DNA from: an uncultured Pelagibacteraceae bacterium
GTDB lineage: Bacteria; Pseudomonadota; Alphaproteobacteria; Pelagibacterales; Pelagibacteraceae
Direction: 5' to 3'
Assembly: GCA_902592675.1 (NCBI GenBank)
Contig: CACJFJ010000002.1
Coordinates: forward strand, 1-64,000
DNA: 64,000 bases
Shown here: positions 1-7,850 of the stretch, piece by piece
How the letters are laid out: each line of letters begins with the position of its first letter
Numbering within the stretch: the first letter of the stretch is position 1
The notes under the pieces: model-generated
What the model saw: the letters and a program-made list of their open reading frames with translations, nothing else
The model's database searches: none
What the model was told of the DNA's origin: nothing
Translations under genes and position numbers: made by a program

Positions 1-2
1 CT

Positions 3-1610
3 AATAAAGTTCCAGAAGATTTTTCATTTGGTGAGTTTCAAGAAAATTTTGAACATTTCGAACCCTATTTAGCTTCAGCAATTAAAAGATTTCCAATTTT
101 AGAAACTGCTGGAATTAGAAAATTTTTTTCAGGTCCAGAGTCTTTTACTCCTGATACCAACACTTTATTAGGAGAAGTACCTGAAATTAAAAATTTTTTT
201 GTATGTTGTGGGTTAAATAGTATTGGAATCGGTAGTGGTGGCGGTGTTGGTAAGGTTACAGCAGAGTGGTTGATGACCGGCCATATTAATGAAGATATTT
301 TTAGTTATGATATAAAAAGATTTCAAAAGTTTCATTCAGAACTGGGTTTTATCAAAAAAAGAATTACAGAGTCACTAGGAGATTTGTATGGAATGCATTG
401 GCCCTTTAAACAACACAAAACCTCTAGAGATATAAAAAAACTTCCACATCATGATAATTTGAAAAGCTTTGGAGCATGCTTTGGTGTCTCAGGGGGATAT
501 GAAAGACCAATGTGGTTTGCACTTGATGGAGAAAAAGCAGAGTATGAATATAGTTATAACTATCAAAGTTGGTATCCCTCAGCTGAGTATGAAACAAATA
601 ATACTTTAAAAAATGTTGGCTTATTTGATCTAACTCCATTTTCAAAATTTGAGATTAAATCTGATAAAGCCCATCAAGAATTACAAAGAATTTGTACTGC
701 AAATATTAAGAAAGAAGTTGGTAAATGTACCTATACTCATATGTTAAATTCAGATGGAGGCATTGAGACTGATTTAACTATAGTGGCGATTAATGAAAAC
801 CATTTTAGAATAATTAGCTCTGCCGCAACAAGAGAAAGAGACAAGCACCACATCAAAAAACATTTAAATAAAGATATTGAATTGAAAGATGTAACCGATG
901 ATTATTGTGTTTTTGGTTTATTTGGACCCAAAAGCAGAAACCTTTTAAGTTCATTAAGTAAAGATAATTTTGATAATAAAAATTTCAAATTTGGAACAGC
1001 AAAATTTATTTCAATCGAGGATATTAAAATTTGGACACAGAGATTGTCTTATGTTGGGGAGTTAGGATATGAACTTTACGTTGAATCTAATGATGCGAAA
1101 AAAATTTATGAATTAATTATAGAAAAAGGTAAAAATTTTAATCTTTCAAATTGTGGTATGCACGCAATGGATATTATGCGAATGGAGAGTGGCTTTCTAC
1201 ATTGGGGACACGATATTTCACCTGAGGAAAATCAATATCAAGCAGGTTTATCTTTTACAATCAGTAATAAAAAAAATGTAGATTTTATTGGTAAGTCAGC
1301 TCTTGAAAAGATTGATAAAGAAAAGATTAAAACAAGATTTGCTATGTTTACATTAAAAGATAGTAAACCTGGAGAACCACTATTACTTCATGATGAGCCT
1401 ATTTATTTAGAAGATAAGATAATAGGTAGATCAACTTCAGGGAATTACTCTTTTAACTTTAAGAAAAATCTGACTTTTGGCTACATCAAAAACGATTTTT
1501 CCAATGAAAAATTAAGAGATAGTAAATTATTTATCGAGGTTGAGAAAAGGAAATACGAAATTGAATTGATTAATAAACCAATAAAACAGACTAATTTTAA
1601 GACAAATTAA
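3..1610 (+). CDS. FAD-dependent oxidoreductase with GcvT-like domain (dimethylglycine/sarcosine dehydrogenase type), 5' truncated
   Basis: The reading frame is open from the first bases of the window, so the gene begins upstream; an internal ATG at 270 is not the start. The first visible part ends in a glycine-rich run (GIGSGGGVGK, about 229-258), typical of the C-terminal part of an amine-oxidising FAD domain. The rest matches the aminomethyltransferase (GcvT) fold of dimethylglycine and sarcosine dehydrogenases, with YVGELGYELYV near 1050-1082 and MDIMRMESGFLHWGHD near 1168-1215. Such enzymes oxidatively demethylate N-methylated glycines and pass the one-carbon unit to tetrahydrofolate. The exact substrate cannot be read from this part. 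Its stop overlaps the stop of the converging transporter gene by four bases. Confidence 0.85.
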   Translation, partial: NKVPEDFSFGEFQENFEHFEPYLASAIKRFPILETAGIRKFFSGPESFTPDTNTLLGEVPEIKNFFVCCGLNSIGIGSGGGVGKVTAEWLMTGHINEDIFSYDIKRFQKFHSELGFIKKRITESLGDLYGMHWPFKQHKTSRDIKKLPHHDNLKSFGACFGVSGGYERPMWFALDGEKAEYEYSYNYQSWYPSAEYETNNTLKNVGLFDLTPFSKFEIKSDKAHQELQRICTANIKKEVGKCTYTHMLNSDGGIETDLTIVAINENHFRIISSAATRERDKHHIKKHLNKDIELKDVTDDYCVFGLFGPKSRNLLSSLSKDNFDNKNFKFGTAKFISIEDIKIWTQRLSYVGELGYELYVESNDAKKIYELIIEKGKNFNLSNCGMHAMDIMRMESGFLHWGHDISPEENQYQAGLSFTISNKKNVDFIGKSALEKIDKEKIKTRFAMFTLKDSKPGEPLLLHDEPIYLEDKIIGRSTSGNYSFNFKKNLTFGYIKNDFSNEKLRDSKLFIEVEKRKYEIELINKPIKQTNFKTN

Positions 1611-2458
1611 ACTTTATTTTTTAAAAGAAAAACAAATATAAAACCAGTGATGTACATAATTAAAGCATATGCAGCTGTTGGAGTTATGTAGACTATATCA
1701 GTACCGAATATTTGTGTAGAAACAAATATTGCTAAAGTACCATTTTGTAATCCACATTCTAAAGCAATACATTTTTGTTGTTTTATTCCTGTGGCAAAAG
1801 TTTTACCAAGGTAATAAGCCACAATCATCATTGTTATATTTAGAATAAAAGTAATGAAACCTGCTTGCATTAGAAAATCAATAAAACTTTCTCTTTCCTC
1901 ATAAAACGCAGCTATAAAAAAAATAACAAATAATATTATGTTGAGTTTTTCAAATATTTGAATCTTCGAATTTACAAAATTTTCAGCAAATTTTCTTATA
2001 ATCATTCCTAAGATTACCGGAACAGTTACAACCAAAAACATTTGTAGCGCTATACCAGTCATTGAAATATTTTGAGAAATATTTGTAATTCCAAATAAAT
2101 CAGCAGATGTAAAAATTATAAGAGGAACGGTAATAATAGAAATTAAACTGATTACAGCTGTTAAAGAAATAGATAAAGCAACATCTCCATTAGCAAATTT
2201 TGTTAATATATTAGATGTAACTCCACCTGGTGCAGCAGCGATAATCATAACTCCAATTGCTATTTCAGGTGGTACTTTTAAAATAATAATTAATAAGTAA
2301 GCAACTAATGGAAGAATAATTAATTGAGAAAAAAAACCTACAAAAAAGACCTTTGGAGTTTTTAATATTTTCGTAAAATCGTCAATCTTTAATCCCAAAC
2401 CTAAACCCAACATTATTAATGCGAGTATGATAGGTGCTATTTTTGTTACTATCTCCAT
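1607..2458 (-). CDS. BASS-family (bile acid:sodium symporter-like) transporter
   Basis: This is a 283-residue, almost entirely hydrophobic protein with about nine or ten membrane segments. It carries the small-residue motif AAAPGGVTSNILT near residue 75 and ECGLQNGTLA near residue 234, both typical of the sodium/bile acid symporter (SBF) superfamily. Bacterial members move organic anions such as pantoate or 2-oxoacids with sodium; the substrate here is unknown. The length is normal for the family. It converges with the FAD oxidoreductase gene, sharing a TTAA that serves both stops. The next gene on the same strand, the twin-HTH protein, begins upstream of it with a 44-base gap, so the two may be co-transcribed. 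Confidence 0.85.
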   Translation of the reverse strand: MEIVTKIAPIILALIMLGLGLGLKIDDFTKILKTPKVFFVGFFSQLIILPLVAYLLIIILKVPPEIAIGVMIIAAAPGGVTSNILTKFANGDVALSISLTAVISLISIITVPLIIFTSADLFGITNISQNISMTGIALQMFLVVTVPVILGMIIRKFAENFVNSKIQIFEKLNIILFVIFFIAAFYEERESFIDFLMQAGFITFILNITMMIVAYYLGKTFATGIKQQKCIALECGLQNGTLAIFVSTQIFGTDIVYITPTAAYALIMYITGFIFVFLLKNKV

Positions 2459-2502
2459 GACCCATCTGTATAATAGTATTAGGTCTATAATTTATTTAAG
2501 AT

Positions 2503-3480
2503 TTATGAAATTACAAGAAGATTAAGAACTTTACGAATAAATTTTGCTTTATATCTAAATATTTCTGTTTGGTAAGGTAAGATTTTTCTAAAATTCATTG
2601 TAGATAAAATGTATTGTTTTTTTTCATTAATCTTAATCAAATCTTCTTTATATAAATATTTACATTTCCTAATAATTGTTGCTCGAGGAATTTGTGTCAT
2701 GTCAGAAATCGACATTGCACTTATACCAATATCTGAACCTAAATTGTCTATAAGAACATTGTTTGTAGCAAAGTAATCTAAAGAAGGCCTATCACTATCC
2801 AGATTAAGTTGTCTTGACACATTTAATACCTGGTTCATACAAATCGTTCCCCATACATGAAATGTAGTTAAGTCATGCATAAATTTGTGGTATCCAATAA
2901 CTAGAGGAATTTGCATTCTATAAAACCATCTCCAACATAATGTAAATTTTTTCTTAAAGATATTTTCAATTTCGTCTTGTTTGAGTATTTTGGAATAAAT
3001 TTTTTCTCGATTTAATAATCTTGAAACAATAAAAATATATTTAGATGAAAATTTGATTTGATTCTCAGGTTTTACAAATCGAAATGCTTTACTGTCAATT
3101 ATAATTTTTTTTTTAATACGTTTTATTACTCCTTCACTTTCAAGTTCTAAAACTTTTCTTCTCACTGTCTCTTTTGGTAAATCTAGTTTTTCACAGAGTT
3201 CAGTAATACTAAATTTCTCAATTTGAAGATATGATTTAGTATAAAATTCATTAAAAGAGTAATGAATTTGCATCTGATCATAAAATTGTAATGTTTTTTC
3301 AATTAAAGAAATAACAATCATGTATTTGTAGTGATCTTTAAAAGCCCAATAAACATTATTCATCCAGTTCCATTGATGAGTAATCCATTCTCTACTTAAA
3401 GAAGAATAGTTCCCCATAATAGTTTCATAGACCTGATCATCAGAAATTGTTTTGCTAAAGTCTATTTCCTGAATATTCAT
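2503..3480 (-). CDS. Protein with two helix-turn-helix segments, possible transcriptional regulator
   Basis: I do not recognise the family of this 325-residue protein. Two segments look like winged helix-turn-helix units: one in the first half (SITELCEKLDLPKETVRRKV, followed by LESEGVIKR) and one near the C-terminus (ISDMTQIPRATIIRKCKYLY, followed by KEDLIKI). Both read as 'programme, pick, repeat-arginine' recognition helices with a following wing. The ATG at 3480 is chosen because a TTGACA -35 box at 3525-3520 occupies the start of the longer open frame. There is no signal peptide or membrane span. It could control the BASS transporter downstream or the small membrane-protein genes divergent from it, but that is inference from position only. 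Confidence 0.65.
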   Translation of the reverse strand: MNIQEIDFSKTISDDQVYETIMGNYSSLSREWITHQWNWMNNVYWAFKDHYKYMIVISLIEKTLQFYDQMQIHYSFNEFYTKSYLQIEKFSITELCEKLDLPKETVRRKVLELESEGVIKRIKKKIIIDSKAFRFVKPENQIKFSSKYIFIVSRLLNREKIYSKILKQDEIENIFKKKFTLCWRWFYRMQIPLVIGYHKFMHDLTTFHVWGTICMNQVLNVSRQLNLDSDRPSLDYFATNNVLIDNLGSDIGISAMSISDMTQIPRATIIRKCKYLYKEDLIKINEKKQYILSTMNFRKILPYQTEIFRYKAKFIRKVLNLLVIS

Positions 3481-3496
3481 AATTTTAAAATTAACG

Positions 3497-3525
3497 AGTA
3501 GAAACCCAATATGGACACTTGTCAA
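3497..3525 (-). promoter_or_regulatory. Sigma-70-type promoter of the twin-HTH gene
   Basis: On the minus strand a consensus TTGACA (3525-3520) is followed after 17 bases by TCTACT (3502-3497). Transcription would begin near 3490, about 10 bases before the ATG at 3480. No ribosome-binding site is visible in that short leader. The -10 box is weak, so the call rests mainly on the perfect -35 and the spacing. Confidence 0.45.
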
Positions 3526-3593
3526 TGTATAACTGACCCAGTTTGAACTTTTTAATAATTGTGGGTTTTTTACTTACATGTTTAAATATAGAG

Positions 3594-3821
3594 ATGGAAA
3601 TTAAAGGCTTTACAGATAAACAGAATAATATCGAGACCCCAAATGATATTGGTGATGCTGAAAAGCCTTTAAAATCAAAAGTTTCAGCAAACAGAGTTGA
3701 TATTAATGTTTTAAAATCTAAGCTCCAGGAAACGGAGAGTAAAGAATTTAAAAAAAATGTTTACATTCTATCTTTTCTAATTTTAGGTTTGGGCGTCATA
3801 GGTATTTATCTTTCTTTGTAG
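3594..3821 (+). CDS. Small C-tail-anchored membrane protein, paralogue of the next gene
   Basis: This is a 75-residue protein of unknown function. I take the ATG at 3594 as the start because the upstream extension to 3543 lies in the intergenic region divergent from the HTH gene and would add an unrelated hydrophobic leader. The first 50 residues are polar and charged. The last 20 (ILSFLILGLGVIGIYLSL) form one membrane helix at the very C-terminus. A motif VDINVLKSKLQE precedes a lysine stretch and then the helix, the same order as in the next gene. No enzymatic motif is visible. The cytoplasmic head with a C-terminal anchor suggests a scaffold or membrane-tethered partner, but this is only inference. 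Confidence 0.6.
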   Translation: MEIKGFTDKQNNIETPNDIGDAEKPLKSKVSANRVDINVLKSKLQETESKEFKKNVYILSFLILGLGVIGIYLSL

Positions 3822-3861
3822 TAAATTTGCATATATTAAAAATTCGTGGTTTAATTGAATA

Positions 3862-4068
3862 ATGAAAAATTCTGGATTTAATATTAAAGAAAAGTTAGTT
3901 GCAAAATATCTTGTTAGAGATGTAAAAAAACCACAACCAAAAAGCAGTGATATAAATGTTCTTTTAAATCGAATTGAATTGAATAAAAAAAACGAAAATA
4001 AAAAGAAATTGTTCTTCTCAGCGGCTGCATCGACCGGATTAATTTTGTTCGGTATAATAATTTTTTAA
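3862..4068 (+). CDS. Small C-tail-anchored membrane protein, paralogue of the previous gene
   Basis: This 68-residue protein has a basic, polar head (LVAKYLVRDVKKPQPKSS), the motif SDINVLLNRIE, a lysine-rich stretch (KKNENKKKL) and one C-terminal membrane helix (AAASTGLILFGIIIF). The order and the DINVL motif match the preceding 75-residue gene, 40 bases upstream, so the two look like diverged tandem duplicates. Function is unknown. The helix ends within three residues of the C-terminus, so almost nothing would be exposed on the far side of the membrane. Confidence 0.6.
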   Translation: MKNSGFNIKEKLVAKYLVRDVKKPQPKSSDINVLLNRIELNKKNENKKKLFFSAAASTGLILFGIIIF

Positions 4069-4117
4069 AAAACCTCTAATTTTGATCAAATTTGAATATT
4101 TAGTAAGTTAATTGATA

Positions 4118-4145
4118 TTGAATCAAAATATTAAACTATTATAAA
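4118..4145 (+). promoter_or_regulatory. Promoter of the tRNA-Met gene
   Basis: TTGAAT at 4118-4123 and TATAAA at 4140-4145 are separated by 16 bases. Transcription would begin near 4152, nine bases before the mature tRNA. A short inverted repeat, TTGAT/ATCAA (4112-4126), overlaps the -35 region, and a ten-base palindrome TTTGATCAAA lies upstream at 4081-4090. The background is very AT-rich, so some of this may be chance. Confidence 0.4.
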
Positions 4146-4160
4146 TCAAAAGCGATAAAC

Positions 4161-4237
4161 GGCGGGGTAGCTCAGTTGGTTAGAGCGCGGGACTCATAAG
4201 CCCGAGGTCAGTGGTTCGATCCCACTTCCCGCTACCA
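4161..4237 (+). tRNA. tRNA-Met (anticodon CAT), elongator type
   Basis: A full cloverleaf of 77 bases with an encoded CCA end can be folded. It has a D arm GCTC...GAGC, an anticodon loop CTCATAA with CAT at 4195-4197, a five-base variable loop, and a T arm AGTGG-TTCGATC-CCACT. The acceptor stem pairs over seven positions with G-U wobbles at 1:72 and 7:66. The D-arm sequence is like elongator tRNA-Met rather than initiator. The last anticodon-stem pair (31:39) is A-G instead of a Watson-Crick pair. A tRNA-Ile whose CAT is modified to lysidine-AT cannot be excluded from sequence alone. Confidence 0.92.
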
Positions 4238-4243
4238 AATTTT

Positions 4244-5026
4244 ATGACAAACTCTATAGAAAATAATCCTGGTTTTTTTAAAAAAATAATTAACAAGTTT
4301 TTTTCTTTTTTTGGGTACAAAATTATTAGAAATAATAATTTCATGGAAAGATATAATGAATTCATTGCTGAAATCACAGAATCAGAAAAAGAAGACATAG
4401 AAAAATTTGAAAGGATTTGTTTGGCATCAAAATTAAATCTTTGGTCTATTTTACAAAGTTTAAAATATATACAAAAGAATGAAATTATTGGTGATATTGT
4501 AGAATGTGGGGTTTATAATGGTAACACTTTATCATTTATTGTAAATTTTCTAAACAATAATAATCTTGAGCGAAGAATCTGGGGATACGATACATTTGAA
4601 GATGGATTTTTGAAAATACATGAAAGTGAGTTTGATATTGATTTTAAAAGTAAAAAAAAAATAGACCTTAGTGATGATAAAACTCAATATTATACACTTG
4701 CACAAGTAACCGAAAATATCAGAAATAATAATAAAATAGACTTAAATAGTTTAAAATTAATAAAGGGAGATGTAATCAAAACATTAGATAATGTAAACAA
4801 TTTACCGGAAAAAATTTCTTTTTTAAGAATGGATACCGACATTTACAAAACTACAAAAAAACAATTAGAAGTTCTATACCCGAGATTGACTAAAGGGGGT
4901 ATTCTACACATTGATGATTATGGACTTTGTCCAGGTGTAAAGAAAGCAGTTGATGAGTATTTTTTTAATGAGAATATATGGCTTCATAGAGTTGATTTAA
5001 CTTGCAGATATCTTATTAAAAATTAA
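4244..5026 (+). CDS. TylF/MycF-like macrocin O-methyltransferase family protein
   Basis: This 260-residue protein has the family's AdoMet-binding segment GDIVECGVYNGNTLSF and the metal/substrate region RMDTDIYKTTKKQLEVLYPR followed by GGILHIDDYG. TylF-type enzymes O-methylate sugar hydroxyls on macrolides; in marine bacteria they are common in surface-polysaccharide clusters. The ATG at 4244 is the first start after the tRNA, whose last base is 4237; the open frame extends back into the tRNA, so longer starts are rejected. It is followed, head-on after three bases, by rmlA on the other strand. A role in methylating a sugar of the surface glycan is inferred from this context. Confidence 0.8.
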   Translation: MTNSIENNPGFFKKIINKFFSFFGYKIIRNNNFMERYNEFIAEITESEKEDIEKFERICLASKLNLWSILQSLKYIQKNEIIGDIVECGVYNGNTLSFIVNFLNNNNLERRIWGYDTFEDGFLKIHESEFDIDFKSKKKIDLSDDKTQYYTLAQVTENIRNNNKIDLNSLKLIKGDVIKTLDNVNNLPEKISFLRMDTDIYKTTKKQLEVLYPRLTKGGILHIDDYGLCPGVKKAVDEYFFNENIWLHRVDLTCRYLIKN

Positions 5027-5029
5027 ACA

Positions 5030-5899
5030 TTAAGTAATTAATTTTTTTAGATAATTAGAATAATCGCATTTTCCGTAAAATTTAATTGCTTCAAGAACTT
5101 GTTTTTTATTTATCCATTTTTTATTTAGAGATATTTCCTCCAAACATGCAATTTTAAATCCTTGTCTATTTTCAATAGCAGATACAAAAGCTGAAGTTTT
5201 ATAAAAATCCTCAATAGAACCTGTATCCAACCAAGCACCTCCACGACCAATTATATCTGCTTTTAACTGATTTTTAGATTTATATATATTGAGCAAATCA
5301 ACTATTTCTACTTCACCTCTTTTCGATGGTTTTAATTTTTTTGCAAAATTAACTACTTTATTATCAAAAAAATATAATCCAGTAATAGCTAAATCAGAAA
5401 AATATTTTTTTGGTTTTTCTTTTATAGATAAAATTTTATTTTTTTTATTTATTTTAGCTACTCCATAAAGTTCTGGTTTAGGTACCTTGTAAAGAACAAT
5501 CTTAGCCCCTTTTTTAAGCTTAGTGTTTTCTATAAGTTTACTTGATAAGTTTTGGGCGTAGAAAAAATTATCACCCAAAATCATAGCAACATTTTTTTTG
5601 TCAATAAATTTTTCACCAATTACAAAAGCATCAGGTAAGCCCCTTGGTTTATCTTGCTCAAGATAAGAAATTTTAATTCCTAATTTTTTTCCATTAGGAA
5701 GAATTTTTTTATACTGATTTAATTGACCTTTATTAACTATAATTAAAATATCTTTAATATTTGCTAACATCAAAATTGATAAAGGGTAAAATATTAGAGG
5801 CTTGTCATAAATTGGTAGCAATTGTTTATTTACAGCTTTAGTTAATGGACTCATTCTAGTCCCTCTGCCACCAGCTAAAATTATCCCTTTTTTTATCAT
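5030..5899 (-). CDS. rmlA: Glucose-1-phosphate thymidylyltransferase RmlA
   Basis: This 289-residue protein, the usual RmlA length, catalyses glucose-1-phosphate + dTTP to dTDP-glucose, the first step to dTDP-deoxysugars. The N-terminus has the nucleotidyltransferase signature GIILAGGRGTRMSPLTKAVN followed by KQLLPIYDKP. Further motifs are LEQDKPRGLPDAF, the metal-binding MILGDNFFY, and GRGGAWLDTGS. The common second signature residue is changed (GGRGTRMSP rather than GGSGTRLYP), which is within family variation. It overlaps rmlB by four bases (5896-5899) and follows it, so the two are translated as one unit. No rmlC or rmlD is present in the window. Confidence 0.9.
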   Translation of the reverse strand: MIKKGIILAGGRGTRMSPLTKAVNKQLLPIYDKPLIFYPLSILMLANIKDILIIVNKGQLNQYKKILPNGKKLGIKISYLEQDKPRGLPDAFVIGEKFIDKKNVAMILGDNFFYAQNLSSKLIENTKLKKGAKIVLYKVPKPELYGVAKINKKNKILSIKEKPKKYFSDLAITGLYFFDNKVVNFAKKLKPSKRGEVEIVDLLNIYKSKNQLKADIIGRGGAWLDTGSIEDFYKTSAFVSAIENRQGFKIACLEEISLNKKWINKKQVLEAIKFYGKCDYSNYLKKLIT

Positions 5900-6909
5900 A
5901 TTTTCCCCAGTCTTCTTAGAATATCTCTTTTTGAAAAAGATTTATAATAAGCCTTATTCTTAAAATACCACTCAAAAGTTAGATTTATTCCATGACTAAA
6001 ATTTGTCTTTGGTGACCATCCTAAATCTTTTTTGATTTTACTACTATTAAGTGCATATCTCAAATCATGACCGGGACGATCTTTTACAAATTTAATTTTT
6101 ACTTTTTTACCTATTTTTATATTTTTTTTTGAAATACTTAATAATCTTCGAGTAACCTCTAGATTGTTTAAATTATGGTTTGATCCAATATTATAAAATT
6201 CTCCCAATTTTCCTCTTTGAAGAATTTTCAAAAGTGCTTCACAATGGTCCATTACAAAAATCCATTCTCTTGAGTTTTTACCTTTCCCATAAATAGGTAA
6301 AGGTAGATTATTAAAAATATTATATATTAATTTTGGTATTAATTTTTCTGGATGTTGTTTTGGACCATAATTGTTAGAACAATTTGTTATAATAGCTGGA
6401 ATTTTGTAGGTTTTAATATAAGAAAAAACTAAATGATCTGAAGCAGCTTTGCTTGCAGCATAAGGGGAACTAGGTTTATAGGGATCATTCTCTTTAGATC
6501 TACCACTAATTACATCCCCATAAACTTCATCAGTAGATATATGAACTAATTTTGATTTATTATTTTTTGAATATTTTTTAAAGCATTCAAGTAAATTAAA
6601 AAGGCCCATAATATTACTACTTATAAATTTTTGTGGACCATCAATTGATCTATCAACATGTGTTTCAGCAGCCAAATTAAAAATTCCATCAGGTCTATAA
6701 TCAAAGATTATTTTTTTTAGTTTTTTATCATTTAGATCACATCGGATAAATTTATAATTTTTATTATTTTTAAACTCACGGACATTATAAAAATTTGATG
6801 AATATGTAATTTTGTCAATATTGAGTACCTTATATTTTCTTTTCAAAAGAAGACCGATAAGATTACTCCCAATAAAACCAAGGCCCCCAGTAACAATAAA
6901 TTTTTTCAT
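5896..6909 (-). CDS. rmlB: dTDP-glucose 4,6-dehydratase RmlB
   Basis: This 337-residue short-chain dehydrogenase-type protein converts dTDP-glucose to dTDP-4-keto-6-deoxyglucose. It has the NAD-binding GGLGFIGSNL at the N-terminus, the catalytic ISTDEVYGD and the SPYAASKAASDH (YxxxK) motif. Near the C-terminus there is DRPGHDLRYA with GWSPKTNF, typical of RmlB. It lies directly upstream of rmlA with a four-base overlap. The downstream branch enzymes are not here, so the final sugar (rhamnose, an aminosugar such as fucosamine or another deoxysugar) cannot be told from the window. Confidence 0.9.
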   Translation of the reverse strand: MKKFIVTGGLGFIGSNLIGLLLKRKYKVLNIDKITYSSNFYNVREFKNNKNYKFIRCDLNDKKLKKIIFDYRPDGIFNLAAETHVDRSIDGPQKFISSNIMGLFNLLECFKKYSKNNKSKLVHISTDEVYGDVISGRSKENDPYKPSSPYAASKAASDHLVFSYIKTYKIPAIITNCSNNYGPKQHPEKLIPKLIYNIFNNLPLPIYGKGKNSREWIFVMDHCEALLKILQRGKLGEFYNIGSNHNLNNLEVTRRLLSISKKNIKIGKKVKIKFVKDRPGHDLRYALNSSKIKKDLGWSPKTNFSHGINLTFEWYFKNKAYYKSFSKRDILRRLGKI

Positions 6910-6964
6910 AATTAATTTTTTTACATTAGTAAAAAGTATTAGTATAGTTGAATATACTTTTCAT

Positions 6965-7840
6965 ATGTCAATATCTAGGCAAAATTTAACAGTAATTATT
7001 GTCACTTTTAAAAGCGAGAATGTTATTCATGAATGTATTAGATCAATCGATAAAGAAATCAAAATAATAGTAGTAGACAATTCAAACAACAAGGAATTTA
7101 AAAAAGATTTAGAAATGAAATATAAAAATGTCGAATGCATTCTTTCAGAAAAAAACTTGGGAATGGGAGCAGGAAATAACTTAGGAATTAAAAATTCTAA
7201 ATCCGATTATGTTCTCATTTTAAATCCAGATGTTATTTTACAAAAAAATACAATCGAAGAATTAATTAATGCCTCAAAAGAAATTTCCACTTTTGGAGTT
7301 ATTGCTCCTCTTGAAGTTGATACAGATAATCCCAATTTTGAAATTGAAAAAGAAGTCAAATTAAATTTTGAGAGCCCTTTTAATGTAAAAAGTGTAGATG
7401 GTTTTGCGATGTTACTAAATGTAACTAGATTAAATAAATTTGAAAATTTTTATTTTTTTGATGAAAATTTTTTTATGTATCTGGAGAATAATGATTTATG
7501 CAAAAGGATAACCGAGCTAGATGAAAAAATTTTTGTTATTCCAAAATCAAAGATTAAACATTTAGGCGCAAAAGGTGTTTCTGAAAAATATTTTAAAGAA
7601 ATTGAGCTCTCTAGAAACTGGCATTGGTCATGGTCAAAATTTTACTATCAAAAAAAACATAATGGTTTTATAATTGCCATTATAAAATTTTTTCCTAAAT
7701 TTTTAGGATCGTTACTAAAATTTCTGATCTATTTAGTAGTTGGTAAAAAATTTAAATCACAAATATATTACAATAGAGCAATGGGATTTTTTAATTCAAT
7801 AATTGGGAAATCTTCATGGTATAGACCACGTGTAGATTAA
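6965..7840 (+). CDS. Family 2 glycosyltransferase (rhamnosyltransferase-like)
   Basis: This 291-residue GT-A transferase begins with LTVIIVTFKSENVIHECIRS and has the acidic LILNPDVIL motif that takes the place of DxD in rhamnosyltransferase-like enzymes. A second motif, FFDENFFMYLENNDLCKRI, binds the acceptor side. The C-terminus has one hydrophobic stretch (FLGSLLKFLIYLVVG). The ATG at 6965 is chosen; the open frame continues upstream antisense to rmlB but without coding support. The next gene, 10 bases downstream, is a clear paralogue, so they probably add two sugars to the same glycan. Donor and acceptor are unknown. Confidence 0.85.
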   Translation: MSISRQNLTVIIVTFKSENVIHECIRSIDKEIKIIVVDNSNNKEFKKDLEMKYKNVECILSEKNLGMGAGNNLGIKNSKSDYVLILNPDVILQKNTIEELINASKEISTFGVIAPLEVDTDNPNFEIEKEVKLNFESPFNVKSVDGFAMLLNVTRLNKFENFYFFDENFFMYLENNDLCKRITELDEKIFVIPKSKIKHLGAKGVSEKYFKEIELSRNWHWSWSKFYYQKKHNGFIIAIIKFFPKFLGSLLKFLIYLVVGKKFKSQIYYNRAMGFFNSIIGKSSWYRPRVD

Positions 7841-7850
7841 GAAAATAGAA

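Noticed and set aside
4180-4398. Open frame antisense to tRNA-Met and the methyltransferase gene
   Set aside because: It crosses a certain tRNA gene and the antisense of a confident gene, and has no motif or ribosome-binding site of its own.
6812-6964. Longer N-terminus for the first glycosyltransferase
   Set aside because: The extension is antisense to the rmlB start and the GT fold begins right after the ATG at 6965.
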